Shown: positions 26,155 to 35,252, counted from the first letter of the stretch. The stretch is DNA of 64,000 nt from Mariniblastus sp. (GCA_022447555.1 JAKVBF010000001.1:87560-151559), one strand, 5' to 3'. Translations and numbers: made by a program. The notes: generated from the sequence alone by a model not told the origin.

Positions 26155-27693
26155 TCATTTCTTCGGACGGACACCGCCCTCGAACGCTTTAGAATTTTCA
26201 CCCTCGACGCTCGGAGTCTGATCAGATTCGAGCGATTCTCGAGTTCGAACAATCAATAGATACACCTGAGCCGCGCGAGGTGTGTCAGACTCGTCCTTGC
26301 CAAAAAACTTGAGTGGCGATGCAGCCAGAGGCTTTGAGCGACCCCCTTGAAATACCTTAGAATCCAACGACTCGGCCGATGGCTTCTTGGTACGCGAATC
26401 AAAAAATCGCTCATCATCAGAAGTACCTTTGATGAAATCTCCACCTTTCACAATCATGGTTTCCATCGGTACAGCAAATCCAGTGCTTTTTAACCGTTCG
26501 ATTCTGGGATCGGCCTTTTCATCAGCCTCCTCATCAGCCGCTTCGTCAGCCGCTTCGTCAGCACCCGACTCCAACTGCTGAAAATTCAGATACTGCCCTA
26601 CCCGTTCCCGATTCACATCGGCAAGCCGATACATGGCGATCACCGCCGGAGACGATTTCGACAAATCCAAGATGAAACGACTCATTTGAGATGGAGACGC
26701 TAACACGTAATAAACGCTGGCACCGCTAAAAGTGGGGTCACCGTTATCGGCTGTCAAACTCTCCCCGTCGCCGGGAAGCTCTACTTGATGATCTTTCATT
26801 GCCTGCATAAGCAGCTTCTTTTGCATAAAACCCGAGGGCATATCGACTTGAATCACATTCACTCCATTGAACGGGTCAACCGCTTGGGTGATTAACGGCT
26901 GTTGCGGCGAAGCGTTGGAGTCGGGCGATTGACCCAACTTTTGTTTCAGAATGCCGCGTGGCTGCGGCGTCTGGCCCATCAATCGATTTTCGCTCCGCCC
27001 CCCACTCTTTCTTCCCACCCCCTTCATCGCACCCCGACTCTTGGCCTCATCCATCTCAGCTAATGAGCCATCCGAACCTTTTTCAGCTCGCGACACCGCA
27101 CCTGATCGTGCTGACTCTCTAAGAGCATCACCCGCTCCCGGCATGCTCAATCCCGACGACTCCAATTCTTTTTCCGCAGCCAATTTTACCGCTGCGGAAT
27201 CAACGTTGTCATCTCTTGCGTCGGCGGCTTGATCCCATTCAGACTCAACCGCTCCTTCGAGTGCGCTATCTGCCGATTGAACCAAACCTTCTGGGGCTTT
27301 CATGCCAACCGTATTGGTTTGAAGACCCCGCAGTGAAGGCAACCCCAAGATAACAAGTATCAATGCGGCCAGAGCACTGATCGCGGCAACCGCCCCGCCC
27401 CATTGCTCGAGTCCCATAATCGTCCGATCAGTCTGGACGATCGCTGCGTTCCGTTTATCGTGATCCACGGCCGCAACCTCCGGGGAAGCCATCACCCTAT
27501 TCGCAAACTCTGGGTCGAGCTCAAAGGCAGGCAGCTCTTTGATAGCTAAAGACTGCTGTTTGAATTCGTCCAGCAATTGCGCGTATTTGGGATGCTGCGC
27601 GATCCATTCTTGGACCTTGGCTGCCTCCTCCACTGACAATTCACCATCGAGGTAGGCGCTGATCAAATTTTCGGGGAACGAGGTGTCAGACAT
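26155..27693 (-). CDS. Anti-sigma factor-like membrane protein
   Basis: Encoded 84 bases downstream of an ECF sigma factor. The N-terminus (about 1-75) has the anti-sigma helical layout (ISAYLDGELSVEEAAKVQEW) but lacks the His/Cys ligands of zinc-binding anti-sigma domains. One transmembrane helix lies at about residues 97-117, so the rest is extracytoplasmic. That part contains a long low-complexity region (about 130-270) and a later Ala/Glu/Asp repeat (AADEAADEEADE) made of 12-bp DNA repeats. In families of this kind the N-terminal domain holds the sigma factor until a signal reaches the outer domain. No sensing domain is recognised. Confidence 0.75.
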   Translation of the reverse strand: MSDTSFPENLISAYLDGELSVEEAAKVQEWIAQHPKYAQLLDEFKQQSLAIKELPAFELDPEFANRVMASPEVAAVDHDKRNAAIVQTDRTIMGLEQWGGAVAAISALAALILVILGLPSLRGLQTNTVGMKAPEGLVQSADSALEGAVESEWDQAADARDDNVDSAAVKLAAEKELESSGLSMPGAGDALRESARSGAVSRAEKGSDGSLAEMDEAKSRGAMKGVGRKSGGRSENRLMGQTPQPRGILKQKLGQSPDSNASPQQPLITQAVDPFNGVNVIQVDMPSGFMQKKLLMQAMKDHQVELPGDGESLTADNGDPTFSGASVYYVLASPSQMSRFILDLSKSSPAVIAMYRLADVNRERVGQYLNFQQLESGADEAADEAADEEADEKADPRIERLKSTGFAVPMETMIVKGGDFIKGTSDDERFFDSRTKKPSAESLDSKVFQGGRSKPLAASPLKFFGKDESDTPRAAQVYLLIVRTRESLESDQTPSVEGENSKAFEGGVRPKK

Positions 27694-27777
27694 GGTTCTG
27701 AATGGGAAGTTTGAAACGGTGCCGATCTGTGGCTTGCAGACAGGCGATAGACAAAATGTATAAACGGCGGGTTAACA

Positions 27778-28350
27778 TTACTGATTCATGATCAACTCTA
27801 AATGCTGCTTTAAATAAGATCGAGCCCGGTGCAATCGACTTCGCACTGTACCGATCGGTAAATCAAGTATTTCAGAGATGGCGTCGTATTCCATTTCTTC
27901 GATTTCTCGCAGAATCAATATGGATCGATGTTCTTCTGAAAGCTGCCCCAAGGCTTCCATCAGCTGGTTTGTTTGCTCTTGTCGTTCCAAATCGGCTTCC
28001 GGTGAAGGATCATTTCCAGGAAGTTGAATCTGCGTTTCACCCTCCTTACTTTCCAACGACACTGAGGGCTTTCGTCTTCTCATCTTCGTAATGGCAACGT
28101 TGTAACCAATTCTGTAGAGCCACGTAAAAAAAGCACTGTTGCCTTTGAATGAACTCAGCTTGGTGAAGGCCAATATAAAGGCCTCCTGCACCACGTCTTC
28201 CGCATCCGACTCACTCCGCAACATTTGTACCAAACCGTTGTACAAACGGTTTTGGTACTTACGGATTAATTCACCAAACGCTTCACGATCCCCATCCAAG
28301 GTTGCTTGGATCAGACGCTGGTCGATCTGTTTGGACGATAAGTTGTTCAT
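27778..28350 (-). CDS. ECF RNA polymerase sigma factor
   Basis: A sigma-70 family protein of 190 residues with the ECF layout only: region 2 (DREAFGELIRKYQNRLYN to FFTWLYRIGYNVAITKMRRR) and region 4 (LSEEHRSILILREIEEMEYD to IGTVRSRLHRARSYLKQHL), without regions 1.2 or 3. It resembles the RpoE/SigW group. The ATG at 28350 has no visible ribosome site, and an ECF-type promoter ends four bases before it, so the messenger may be leaderless. The partner anti-sigma gene follows directly, which suggests an autoregulated stress or envelope circuit. Confidence 0.93.
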   Translation of the reverse strand: MNNLSSKQIDQRLIQATLDGDREAFGELIRKYQNRLYNGLVQMLRSESDAEDVVQEAFILAFTKLSSFKGNSAFFTWLYRIGYNVAITKMRRRKPSVSLESKEGETQIQLPGNDPSPEADLERQEQTNQLMEALGQLSEEHRSILILREIEEMEYDAISEILDLPIGTVRSRLHRARSYLKQHLELIMNQ

Positions 28351-28354
28351 AGGG

Positions 28355-28383
28355 ATGGACGATCAAGACCGCCATAAAGTTCC
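28355..28383 (-). promoter_or_regulatory. Candidate autoregulatory ECF promoter
   Basis: Read on the minus strand, GGAACTT (28383-28377) equals the classical sigma-E/ECF -35 element. After 16 bp it is followed by GTCCAT (28360-28355), a plausible -10. Predicted transcription would begin at or within a base or two of the sigma factor start codon at 28350, which also lacks a Shine-Dalgarno sequence. Both observations agree with a leaderless autoregulated messenger. Confidence 0.5.
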
Positions 28384-28534
28384 CAAGAGGAAGCGTTCGA
28401 TTGGAAATTGCGACAATCTTTGGCCAGAGCATTAAAATCAGGCCTATTTTCACGCTTTGGGGTGATATCTCTTCTCATTCTAGCGAGATTCTCTTCTGAT
28501 TGCATGCAATCAAATTCAAGAACCTGACTGATTC

Positions 28535-29803
28535 TTATACGGTTTCAGCCCGTTGAAGGGTCGGCATTTTCGCGCGAACATATAGCAAAACTGAAAAACC
28601 GACCACGATCGTAGCAATGCTGACCCATTGAGAGATGGTCAAAGCGGTACCAAATTGCCCGCGTTCATCAGTACGAATGATCTCTAGCAGAAACCGGCCA
28701 AGAGGATACAAAATCAAGAGCAATGCAAGAACCTCTCCCGAATGCCTTCGAAAGGGGTAATAAAACCATAACAAAAGGGACAGTAGTAGTGCATTGATTG
28801 AGCTATAGACCTGAGTTGGATGGGCAGGCAAAGAGAAATCGGGCAAATCCGCTACCGGTATTTTAAGCTGCCCAAGCCGTAGTCCCCCAATCACCAACGA
28901 AGCTTCTTTGTCGATGCCCTCCTCTTTGACCGCTTTGATCTCCATACTACTGGGTAATAACAGCATTATCTGATCTCCCTGCTTAACTCCACGCGATTCA
29001 GCAAGCGATCCGGGCTCAACGCGTTCCACTCCCAACCCGTCGACACTCCACTGCCCATCAATTCCTAACAACTGACCATCTGCCAACTGCTGCATATAAG
29101 GTGGAGACCCCGCCGGAAATTCCAATCCTGGGTAGGGTGGCTCACAAATACCTCCGTAACAACATCCATTCATCAGGCAACCCACTCGCCCAATGGCCAA
29201 GCCGAGAACCATCGCGGGGGCCAAAATGTCACCGACTTCGGGCCAGGCCATCTTTTTCATCCGCATGTAAACCATGGCGGCAATCAAACCACCAATCAAG
29301 CTGCCATATACCACCAAGCCACCCTTGGTCATATCCAGCATTTTACCGATTAAATTGACAGAAGAGTCGTTGGAAAAATCTTCCCACTTCTGCAGCACGT
29401 AGAATAAACGAGCTCCGGCAATCCCAAAAATAATCATCCAAAAACAAAGTGACATGATTTGGTCAAACTCATACCCCACCTGCCGGCATCTTTGATAAAT
29501 CATACCCAAAGAGAGGACCATCGCGATCAACATGAAAAACCCATAACCTCTGATGGCAAGTCCCAGCAAGATTAAGTCCCCATCCGGGTCAGCGGGGTTG
29601 ATTCCCTTGTTTTCAAGTTGTGGCAAAACAAAGTAGATCACTACTGCGACGATCGCGACCACAGGCAACATACCGAAGGCATCTGATTGGCGTTTGGCAA
29701 TCAACCACTGATACCCGATCATGGCGAAACCAATCATCAGCCAAACAGCCAGCAACCAGCCGTCAAACAAGGCGTGCGGAATGTGAAAAAGGGTTTGCTG
29801 CAT
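28535..29803 (-). CDS. lgt: Prolipoprotein diacylglyceryl transferase with PDZ-like insertion
   Basis: Lgt transfers diacylglycerol to the lipobox cysteine of preprolipoproteins at the membrane. Family motifs are present: GGLVVYGSLIGG (about 161-172), the signature GRVGCLMNGCCYG (205-217) with the essential arginine R206, HPTQVY (328-333, canonical HPSQLYE) and the late arginine in YPLGRFLLE (R370). At 422 residues it is well above the usual 260-300. Part of the excess is about 90 residues inserted at 236-325 between the signature and HPTQVY. The insert contains VERVEPGSLAESRGVKQGD, which reads as a PDZ-type fold facing the outside. The window encodes several lipoproteins that would be substrates. 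Confidence 0.93.
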   Translation of the reverse strand: MQQTLFHIPHALFDGWLLAVWLMIGFAMIGYQWLIAKRQSDAFGMLPVVAIVAVVIYFVLPQLENKGINPADPDGDLILLGLAIRGYGFFMLIAMVLSLGMIYQRCRQVGYEFDQIMSLCFWMIIFGIAGARLFYVLQKWEDFSNDSSVNLIGKMLDMTKGGLVVYGSLIGGLIAAMVYMRMKKMAWPEVGDILAPAMVLGLAIGRVGCLMNGCCYGGICEPPYPGLEFPAGSPPYMQQLADGQLLGIDGQWSVDGLGVERVEPGSLAESRGVKQGDQIMLLLPSSMEIKAVKEEGIDKEASLVIGGLRLGQLKIPVADLPDFSLPAHPTQVYSSINALLLSLLLWFYYPFRRHSGEVLALLLILYPLGRFLLEIIRTDERGQFGTALTISQWVSIATIVVGFSVLLYVRAKMPTLQRAETV

Positions 29804-29881
29804 GATTTAAAATAAAAATTCTTTAAGAGCCAATCACTCAGAACTTCTGTTTAGACTGACGTTCGAAGGTTATGTTAATCG

Positions 29882-30739
29882 TTAATCCACCTGAATAACA
29901 CGGTTGTCGAGCAAACGCGTTTGTCCTACGTGACAGGCAATTAAAGCGACGCAGTCTTCCGTCACTTCGTCAACGATTTCCAAGTTTGAAGGCTGGGCTA
30001 ACACTGCGTAATCGATATCCGATACACCCGCGTCAATCAACCTCTGCCGCATTTCTGCCATCAGGATATGGCCATCCGTTTCCCCCTGATTAATCTGACC
30101 TTCGACAAACGACAAGGTTTGATTGAGTGACGCTGCAATCTCTCGCTCTGCCGTCGAAAGATATACGTTTCTAGAGCTCATCGCTAAACCATCCGATTCC
30201 CTAATGATCGGGCATCCTTCAATCCGGGTTACCAAGTTCAAATCCTTGGCCATCTGACGAATCACCGCCAGTTGTTGAAAGTCTTTTTCACCGAAAAAAG
30301 CGACCTCTGCCGGAATCAAGTGAAGCAACTTGAGCACCACCGTGCACACCCCACCAAAATGAGACGGACGATACTCGCCCTCCAGTTGCTGCGCTACCCG
30401 TGGGGCCACAATGGAGGTCGTGCAATCATCTGGGTAAATTTCGGCAACTTCTGGGACAAAGGCCACACTAACGCCCGCTTTTTGCAACTGTTCCAGATCT
30501 CGTTCCAAGGGGCGAGGGTACTTAGCCAAGTCCTCCGTCGGTGCAAACTGAGTCGGATTCACAAAGATTGAAACAATGGTCGTGTCCGCCACGACTCGCG
30601 ATCGCTCTACCAAGCTTAAATGCCCTGCATGCAACGCGCCCATCGTCGGTACCAAACCGATCGATCGTTCAGCCACCCGAAGCTCATCCAATATCTGAGT
30701 TAGTTGCTGAAACGTCTTGGCCACTCTTAATTCACTCAA
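29882..30739 (-). CDS. panC: Pantothenate synthetase
   Basis: PanC joins pantoate and beta-alanine with ATP to make pantothenate. Motifs: VPTMGALHAGHLSLV (the HxGH nucleotidyl-transferase motif), SIFVNPTQFAPTEDL, YPRPLERD, FFGEKDFQQL (ATP binding) and SDGLAMSSRNVYLS. The length of 285 residues is normal. The furthest start is a TTG at 30739; a GTG at 30724 would shorten it by five residues. It follows the lgt gene on the same strand but is separated by about 80 bases. Confidence 0.96.
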   Translation of the reverse strand: MSELRVAKTFQQLTQILDELRVAERSIGLVPTMGALHAGHLSLVERSRVVADTTIVSIFVNPTQFAPTEDLAKYPRPLERDLEQLQKAGVSVAFVPEVAEIYPDDCTTSIVAPRVAQQLEGEYRPSHFGGVCTVVLKLLHLIPAEVAFFGEKDFQQLAVIRQMAKDLNLVTRIEGCPIIRESDGLAMSSRNVYLSTAEREIAASLNQTLSFVEGQINQGETDGHILMAEMRQRLIDAGVSDIDYAVLAQPSNLEIVDEVTEDCVALIACHVGQTRLLDNRVIQVD

Positions 30740-31048
30740 TCCCAGTCCCCTACTTCAAAGCTCAGTTCGCCCCATGAGTCGACAAAATCCCGAAAATCGG
30801 TATTTCCAAGGGCTCGGTTGGCGATCCGCTCAATCCCCCACCCACCCGATACAGAAAAAACCGACATTTGTGTGATTCTATCCAAAATTGATTCGCTAAA
30901 TATTGCTCCAGACAAAAAATTATGGAGTTCAATGGAGTATATTGAAAGAACCTATCACACCAAGATACCAGCCGCTAACGATCGACTTGCTAAAGCTCGT
31001 CTTTCGTTTAAAAGGGAACTGCAAACCATAATGCAAGTTGAGTGGATA

Positions 31049-33001
31049 ATGCGCGATTTCAACAACACCCTTGTTTTGGCCCAAGCCGCAACAGAAAACG
31101 TTGCATCGGCCGCAATGGCCATAATCTCAGTAATGATCATTTTAGCCGTGGTCGCACTCGGGCTGGTAATCACCGGGAGTTGGATGATCTTTCGCAAGGC
31201 CGGTAAGCCTGGCTGGGCCGCACTCGTTCCCGTCTACAATGTAATCATCCTTCTGGAAATCATTGAACGTCCCGTTTGGTGGACGGTTTTGTTCTTTATT
31301 CCGTTTGCTAACTTGGTAGTCGGATTCATCGCCATGTTGGCGCTGGCCAAACACTTCGACAAGGGAGTCGGTTTTGGAGTGGGTCTGCTGCTTTTGCCCT
31401 TTATCTTTCTACCGATACTCGGCTTGGGTGGTGCGGGAGTGACGGCGATTGAAGGATCCAACGCAGGCGCAGCTGCAGCAAGCGATACGTCGGACGAAGC
31501 GCCCGAAATCGCGAATCCCAGTAATCAACGTTTCATTTTATTCAATGCTATGCCGAGCTGGATGGTCAGCTTCCTATCGCATGTTGCATTGATTCTGGTT
31601 TTAGCGCTGCTGGTGATCCCGCTACCGCAGAAAAAAACAGTTAGTTTTGAAGCCGGGGAGCAGACAGATACTTCCGTAGAAACTCTGGATGTCAATTTGG
31701 ATGTCTCGGATTTTGAAGCCACCGACCCATTCGAAAGTGAGCTTCCTGAACAGACAGAAACCACCATCTCTGAAGCCGAGCCGCTGACGATCGATACATC
31801 AGCTATGGTTGAAATGTCGTCTTTACTGGCCGATGACTCTTCAAATTTTGATGGTGACGAAATGAGCGAACTCAGCTCCACGGATCTATCTAACGAAGTA
31901 AGCAGCCGTAGTGATGAAGGTAAGCAACAGCTTCTTAGAAGATATGGTGGAAACGCAGCTACGGAAAAAGCCGTTCAGCTTGCCCTCAAGTGGCTAGCAA
32001 AGCATCAACTACCTGATGGAGGCTGGAGCCTCGATCACACGATCGGCCCCGGTAAATTCCGAACATCCCCTGAGAATGCCAATCCCGGCTCCCGCCCCGA
32101 AGCCCGATTTGGTGCCACAGCCCTCGCGCTACTGCCTTTTCTCGGCAACGGTCAAACTCATCTCACCGGCAAGTACAAAAATGTTGTCAAACGCGGTCTG
32201 GAATTTTTAATGGACCGAGGGGTGCGTCGCGGGCGCGGCCTATCCTATCTCGAACCGGGTGGCACGATGTACTCGCATGGTTTGATTGCGATCGTGTTCA
32301 ATGAAGCCTTTGCCATGAGCAAGGATTCCCGACTGGCACCTTACGCGCAGGGTACGATTTGGTACATCGAAGATGTTCAGGACCCGGTGGGTGGAGGATG
32401 GCGATATCAGCCCCGACAAGCCGGAGATACCTCAGTCGTTGGGTGGCAGGTGATGGCTTTAAAGAGTGGTAAAATGAGTGGCCTCGATATCAATAAACGG
32501 ACTTATAAACTGACCAACAAGTTCTTGGATGCCGTTTCCATGAATAGTGGTGCCATCTACGGCTACACAGACCGTCCTCGCTCGGCCAACGCCAGTCATC
32601 GCGCCCGAACTTCGGTCGGTCTTCTCTGTCGGATGTATATGGGCTGGGATAAAAACAATGCAGCATTGACCGACGGTGTTGAGTGGATGGCAGAAATGGG
32701 TCCCGACTTGGGAGCCCGGGTCAACATGTACTACAACTATTACGCCACTCAGGTCATGAAGCATTACGGCGGCGATATCTGGAAAGCCTGGAACGGTAAA
32801 ATGCGGGACTTTCTTGTTAAAAAGCAATCCACCGATGGAGACGCCGAAGGCAGTTGGTGGTTTGGCACGGCATCGCACGCTTCAGATGTTGGGGGTAGGT
32901 TGTACGTCACCTCCCTGGCCTGCATGACGCTAGAAATCTATTATCGATATCTACCCCTCTATGGCGAAGGGGCAACCGACGATGAGTTCCCACTTGATTG
33001 A
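31049..33001 (+). CDS. Membrane protein: DUF5684-like domain fused to squalene-cyclase-type repeats
   Basis: From the ATG at 31049 (MRDFNNTLVLAQ, 650 residues) the first part has three or four transmembrane segments (about 25-130). They carry the DUF5684 pattern GKPGWAALVPVYNVIILLEI, seen in small membrane proteins annotated near signal peptidases. After another hydrophobic segment (about 165-190) comes a Ser/Asp/Glu-rich linker. A C-terminal domain of about 330 residues follows with prenyltransferase/squalene-oxidase repeats (ALKWLAKHQLPDGGWSL, GGGWRYQPRQAGDTSVVGWQ, and GRLYVTSLACMTLEIYYRY). The repeats probably form an alpha/alpha toroid outside the membrane. The aspartate-rich DxDD motif of true cyclases is not visible, so a structural or binding role is more likely than catalysis. 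The frame stays open to a TTG at 30818; ATGs at 30932 and 31031 are alternative starts. Confidence 0.75.
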   Translation: MRDFNNTLVLAQAATENVASAAMAIISVMIILAVVALGLVITGSWMIFRKAGKPGWAALVPVYNVIILLEIIERPVWWTVLFFIPFANLVVGFIAMLALAKHFDKGVGFGVGLLLLPFIFLPILGLGGAGVTAIEGSNAGAAAASDTSDEAPEIANPSNQRFILFNAMPSWMVSFLSHVALILVLALLVIPLPQKKTVSFEAGEQTDTSVETLDVNLDVSDFEATDPFESELPEQTETTISEAEPLTIDTSAMVEMSSLLADDSSNFDGDEMSELSSTDLSNEVSSRSDEGKQQLLRRYGGNAATEKAVQLALKWLAKHQLPDGGWSLDHTIGPGKFRTSPENANPGSRPEARFGATALALLPFLGNGQTHLTGKYKNVVKRGLEFLMDRGVRRGRGLSYLEPGGTMYSHGLIAIVFNEAFAMSKDSRLAPYAQGTIWYIEDVQDPVGGGWRYQPRQAGDTSVVGWQVMALKSGKMSGLDINKRTYKLTNKFLDAVSMNSGAIYGYTDRPRSANASHRARTSVGLLCRMYMGWDKNNAALTDGVEWMAEMGPDLGARVNMYYNYYATQVMKHYGGDIWKAWNGKMRDFLVKKQSTDGDAEGSWWFGTASHASDVGGRLYVTSLACMTLEIYYRYLPLYGEGATDDEFPLD

Positions 33002-33063
33002 ATCACTCCGTGACTGGATCGATAAGACAATCGTCTAATGGAACCGTAAAGCGGACCGGCTGA

Positions 33064-34113
33064 TTACCACCGCAAAAGGCATGAGGCCCAAGTCAATCCG
33101 GCTCCGAACCCGGCAATCGAAATCAAATCGCCCCGTTTCAAACGCCCTGATATGTTGGCTTCGTGCATCGTAATGGGAATGCTGGCAGCGGACGTGTTAC
33201 CGTAACGCTCGAGATTGATAACGACTTTGCCAAGATCGACACCTAGCTCGTCGGCAGCCGAATCAATGATTCGCTTGTTGGCTTGATGAAAGATAAACCA
33301 ATCAACGTCCCCGAGTCCGAGACCAACCGAAGCCAGCATTTCTCGAGTAATATCGGGAACCAAGCGAACAGCCCATTTGAAAACAGACCGGCCATCCATG
33401 CGCAAGTATTGCGACCGCGAATCCAGCACTTCCTGCGAGAGTGGCATGCGGGAGCCTCCGGCCGGAACCACTAGGCACTCGGACATCTCACCGACGGAAG
33501 CCAGACGATACGTCAGCAAACCAGAAGCCTTTTCATCATTTGGTTTCGGCGCCGCCTCTAAAAGAACCGCCCCCGCTGCGTCACCGAAAAGGGGGAATGT
33601 CTTTTTATCGCGTGGATCCACCACCATCGACATGGTCTCTGAGCCGATCACCAACGCTTTTTCGCAGTTACCGGCACGGATGAAATTACCCGCAGTGGCA
33701 AGGGAATAGACAAACCCCGAACACGCGGCATTCAGATCCAATGCTGCCGCGTTGCGGCACCCCAGATTAGCTTGCGTTAAACACGCCGCTGAAGGTGTGT
33801 AATGATCCGGCGTCATCGTAGCGACAATGATGAGATCAATTTCATCGGGATCGACATTAGCATTTTCCAAGCACATCCGAGCGGCTTGCGTAGCCATGTC
33901 ACTGGTCGCGAGATCGTTATCTACATGCCGACGGGACTTAATCCCCGTTCGCTGAACGATCCAGTCTGAGTCATACCCAAGTTCAGCAAGATCTTCATTA
34001 CGAACCTCATTGTTTGGGGCAAACATGCCTGTGGATACAATTTGAACACCTGGAATTGACCGCTTCCAAGGCGATCCCTTCAGATTTCCTTCATTGTGTG
34101 TCACAACCGACAT
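33064..34113 (-). CDS. fabH: 3-oxoacyl-[acyl-carrier-protein] synthase III
   Basis: FabH starts fatty acid synthesis by condensing acetyl-CoA with malonyl-ACP. The catalytic triad is visible: C131 in NAACSGF, H276 in FHQANKRI and N306 in YGNTSAAS. The N-terminal motifs WIVQRTGIKSRRH and TPDHYTPSAACLTQ are typical. Length 349 includes an N-terminal extension of about 20 residues. It lies alone on the minus strand, convergent with the 31049-33001 gene. A phased 11-bp repeat array lies about 95 bp upstream of its start. Confidence 0.93.
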   Translation of the reverse strand: MSVVTHNEGNLKGSPWKRSIPGVQIVSTGMFAPNNEVRNEDLAELGYDSDWIVQRTGIKSRRHVDNDLATSDMATQAARMCLENANVDPDEIDLIIVATMTPDHYTPSAACLTQANLGCRNAAALDLNAACSGFVYSLATAGNFIRAGNCEKALVIGSETMSMVVDPRDKKTFPLFGDAAGAVLLEAAPKPNDEKASGLLTYRLASVGEMSECLVVPAGGSRMPLSQEVLDSRSQYLRMDGRSVFKWAVRLVPDITREMLASVGLGLGDVDWFIFHQANKRIIDSAADELGVDLGKVVINLERYGNTSAASIPITMHEANISGRLKRGDLISIAGFGAGLTWASCLLRW

Positions 34114-34472
34114 TGGCCAACCATTCTCATGAAGCAGTTTTTTACAACGGAAATTTTAGGCGATTGCCAACGGAATCATAAGACGAATTTCTACGGCAGC
34201 ACTCGATTGATTACAATTTGACTCGGTTTTGACAAATTAATGACAAAAATGTGACAAACGCTCTACCGGTTCAAACGCCTTATCTTACGAACTATCGGCA
34301 ACTTTCTTGACTCCTCCAGTTTGCCATGCTCACGATCAATTGCAATCAAGGGGATGTATCAAATCGACAATATTGCCCCACTTTTTGGGGTGTTCGAACG
34401 GTACGAATCCGTTAGATTAAAACCCGTGTTATCAGTTCAATTCATCATCTCTCAAAAGAAGCGAAAATATCT
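34114..34472. other. Divergent intergenic region between fabH and the NRDE gene
   Basis: These 359 bases separate two divergent genes. The left half carries a phased TGACAAA array (listed separately). A small hairpin (CCCCA, loop of five, TGGGG) lies near 34377-34391 and has no T-run. I see no protein frame and no structured RNA. Confidence 0.5.
34208..34258. promoter_or_regulatory. Phased 11-bp direct-repeat array (Pho-box-like)
   Basis: Heptamers begin exactly every 11 bp at 34208 (TGATTAC), 34219 (TGACTCG), 34230, 34241 and 34252 (the last three all TGACAAA), each separated by four bases. On the minus strand the repeats read TTTGTCA. Tandem 7-mers with 4-bp spacers at an 11-bp period are the architecture of PhoB boxes (consensus CTGTCAT), and of PhoP boxes in Bacillus read in the other register. 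The match is to architecture and partial sequence. Which regulator binds, and whether it serves fabH, the NRDE gene or both, is open. Confidence 0.55.
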
Positions 34473-35252
34473 ATGAGCCTTTTGGCAGTTGTATATCACC
34501 TAGTTCCCGAAGCCCCGCTTTTAGTCGCTTATAATCGGGATGAGCCTCTTGAGAGATCGTGCCCCACTCCATCGATTCAATCGGGAAAGCCTCGTGTTTT
34601 GGCCAGTATCGATCAAAATTCCAACGGGACTTACCTAGGCATCAACCAAAACGGGATGTTCATTGGGGTCGTAAGACGCCGGAAATACAACGCACCGATG
34701 AATCCGCGGTCTCGCGGTGTACTGTGCCGCGAAATGCTGAAAACCGGTTCTGCCAGACTGGCAGTCGACATGTGCTTGGAAGAACTTCACACCGGGCAAT
34801 ATGACGGGGTCAATTACATCATTGCTGACCCAGAATGCGCGTGGGTCATTCACTCTGGCGAGGAGACCGAGGTCAGTGAATTGCCTCGCGGGCTAAGTAT
34901 TATCTCTGATGGTGACCTGAATGATCACCAAGATGAGCGAGTCAACATGGCTCGCCGTCTGCTCACCCTTCAAACGCTCGACTCACCCGTCAAATTCTTA
35001 GCCGTGGCCAGCAAAGTCCTAGCCCGTGCTCCCAGCGCCCCCGGGCGTCCTAGTATGGTCATCCGCAACAAAGACTACGGAACCGTGAGCTCAACTCTGA
35101 TCTCCCTCGGCAAGAAACCAAGGGATGCAATCTACCAGTATTCTAACGGCGCTCCGGATGAAGCAAAGTTCGAAGATTACTCGCCTTTATTGCGAGATAT
35201 CCTTAGCCGTGGATTACGTGAATCGCGGACCAAGGCCCACACCAGCGTTTAA
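34473..35252 (+). CDS. NRDE (TANGO2-like) family protein
   Basis: The N-terminus contains the signature of the family in a beta-strand-rich context: LVAYNRDEPLER (NRDE motif at about residues 21-24), followed by a conserved block with GTYLGINQNGMFIGVVR. NRDE/TANGO2 proteins belong to the Ntn-hydrolase-like fold. The human homologue is tied to lipid and haem handling, but the bacterial role is uncertain. The length of 259 residues is typical. It appears monocistronic, with a strong terminator 60 bases downstream and a possible Pho-type operator upstream. Confidence 0.85.
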   Translation: MSLLAVVYHLVPEAPLLVAYNRDEPLERSCPTPSIQSGKPRVLASIDQNSNGTYLGINQNGMFIGVVRRRKYNAPMNPRSRGVLCREMLKTGSARLAVDMCLEELHTGQYDGVNYIIADPECAWVIHSGEETEVSELPRGLSIISDGDLNDHQDERVNMARRLLTLQTLDSPVKFLAVASKVLARAPSAPGRPSMVIRNKDYGTVSSTLISLGKKPRDAIYQYSNGAPDEAKFEDYSPLLRDILSRGLRESRTKAHTSV

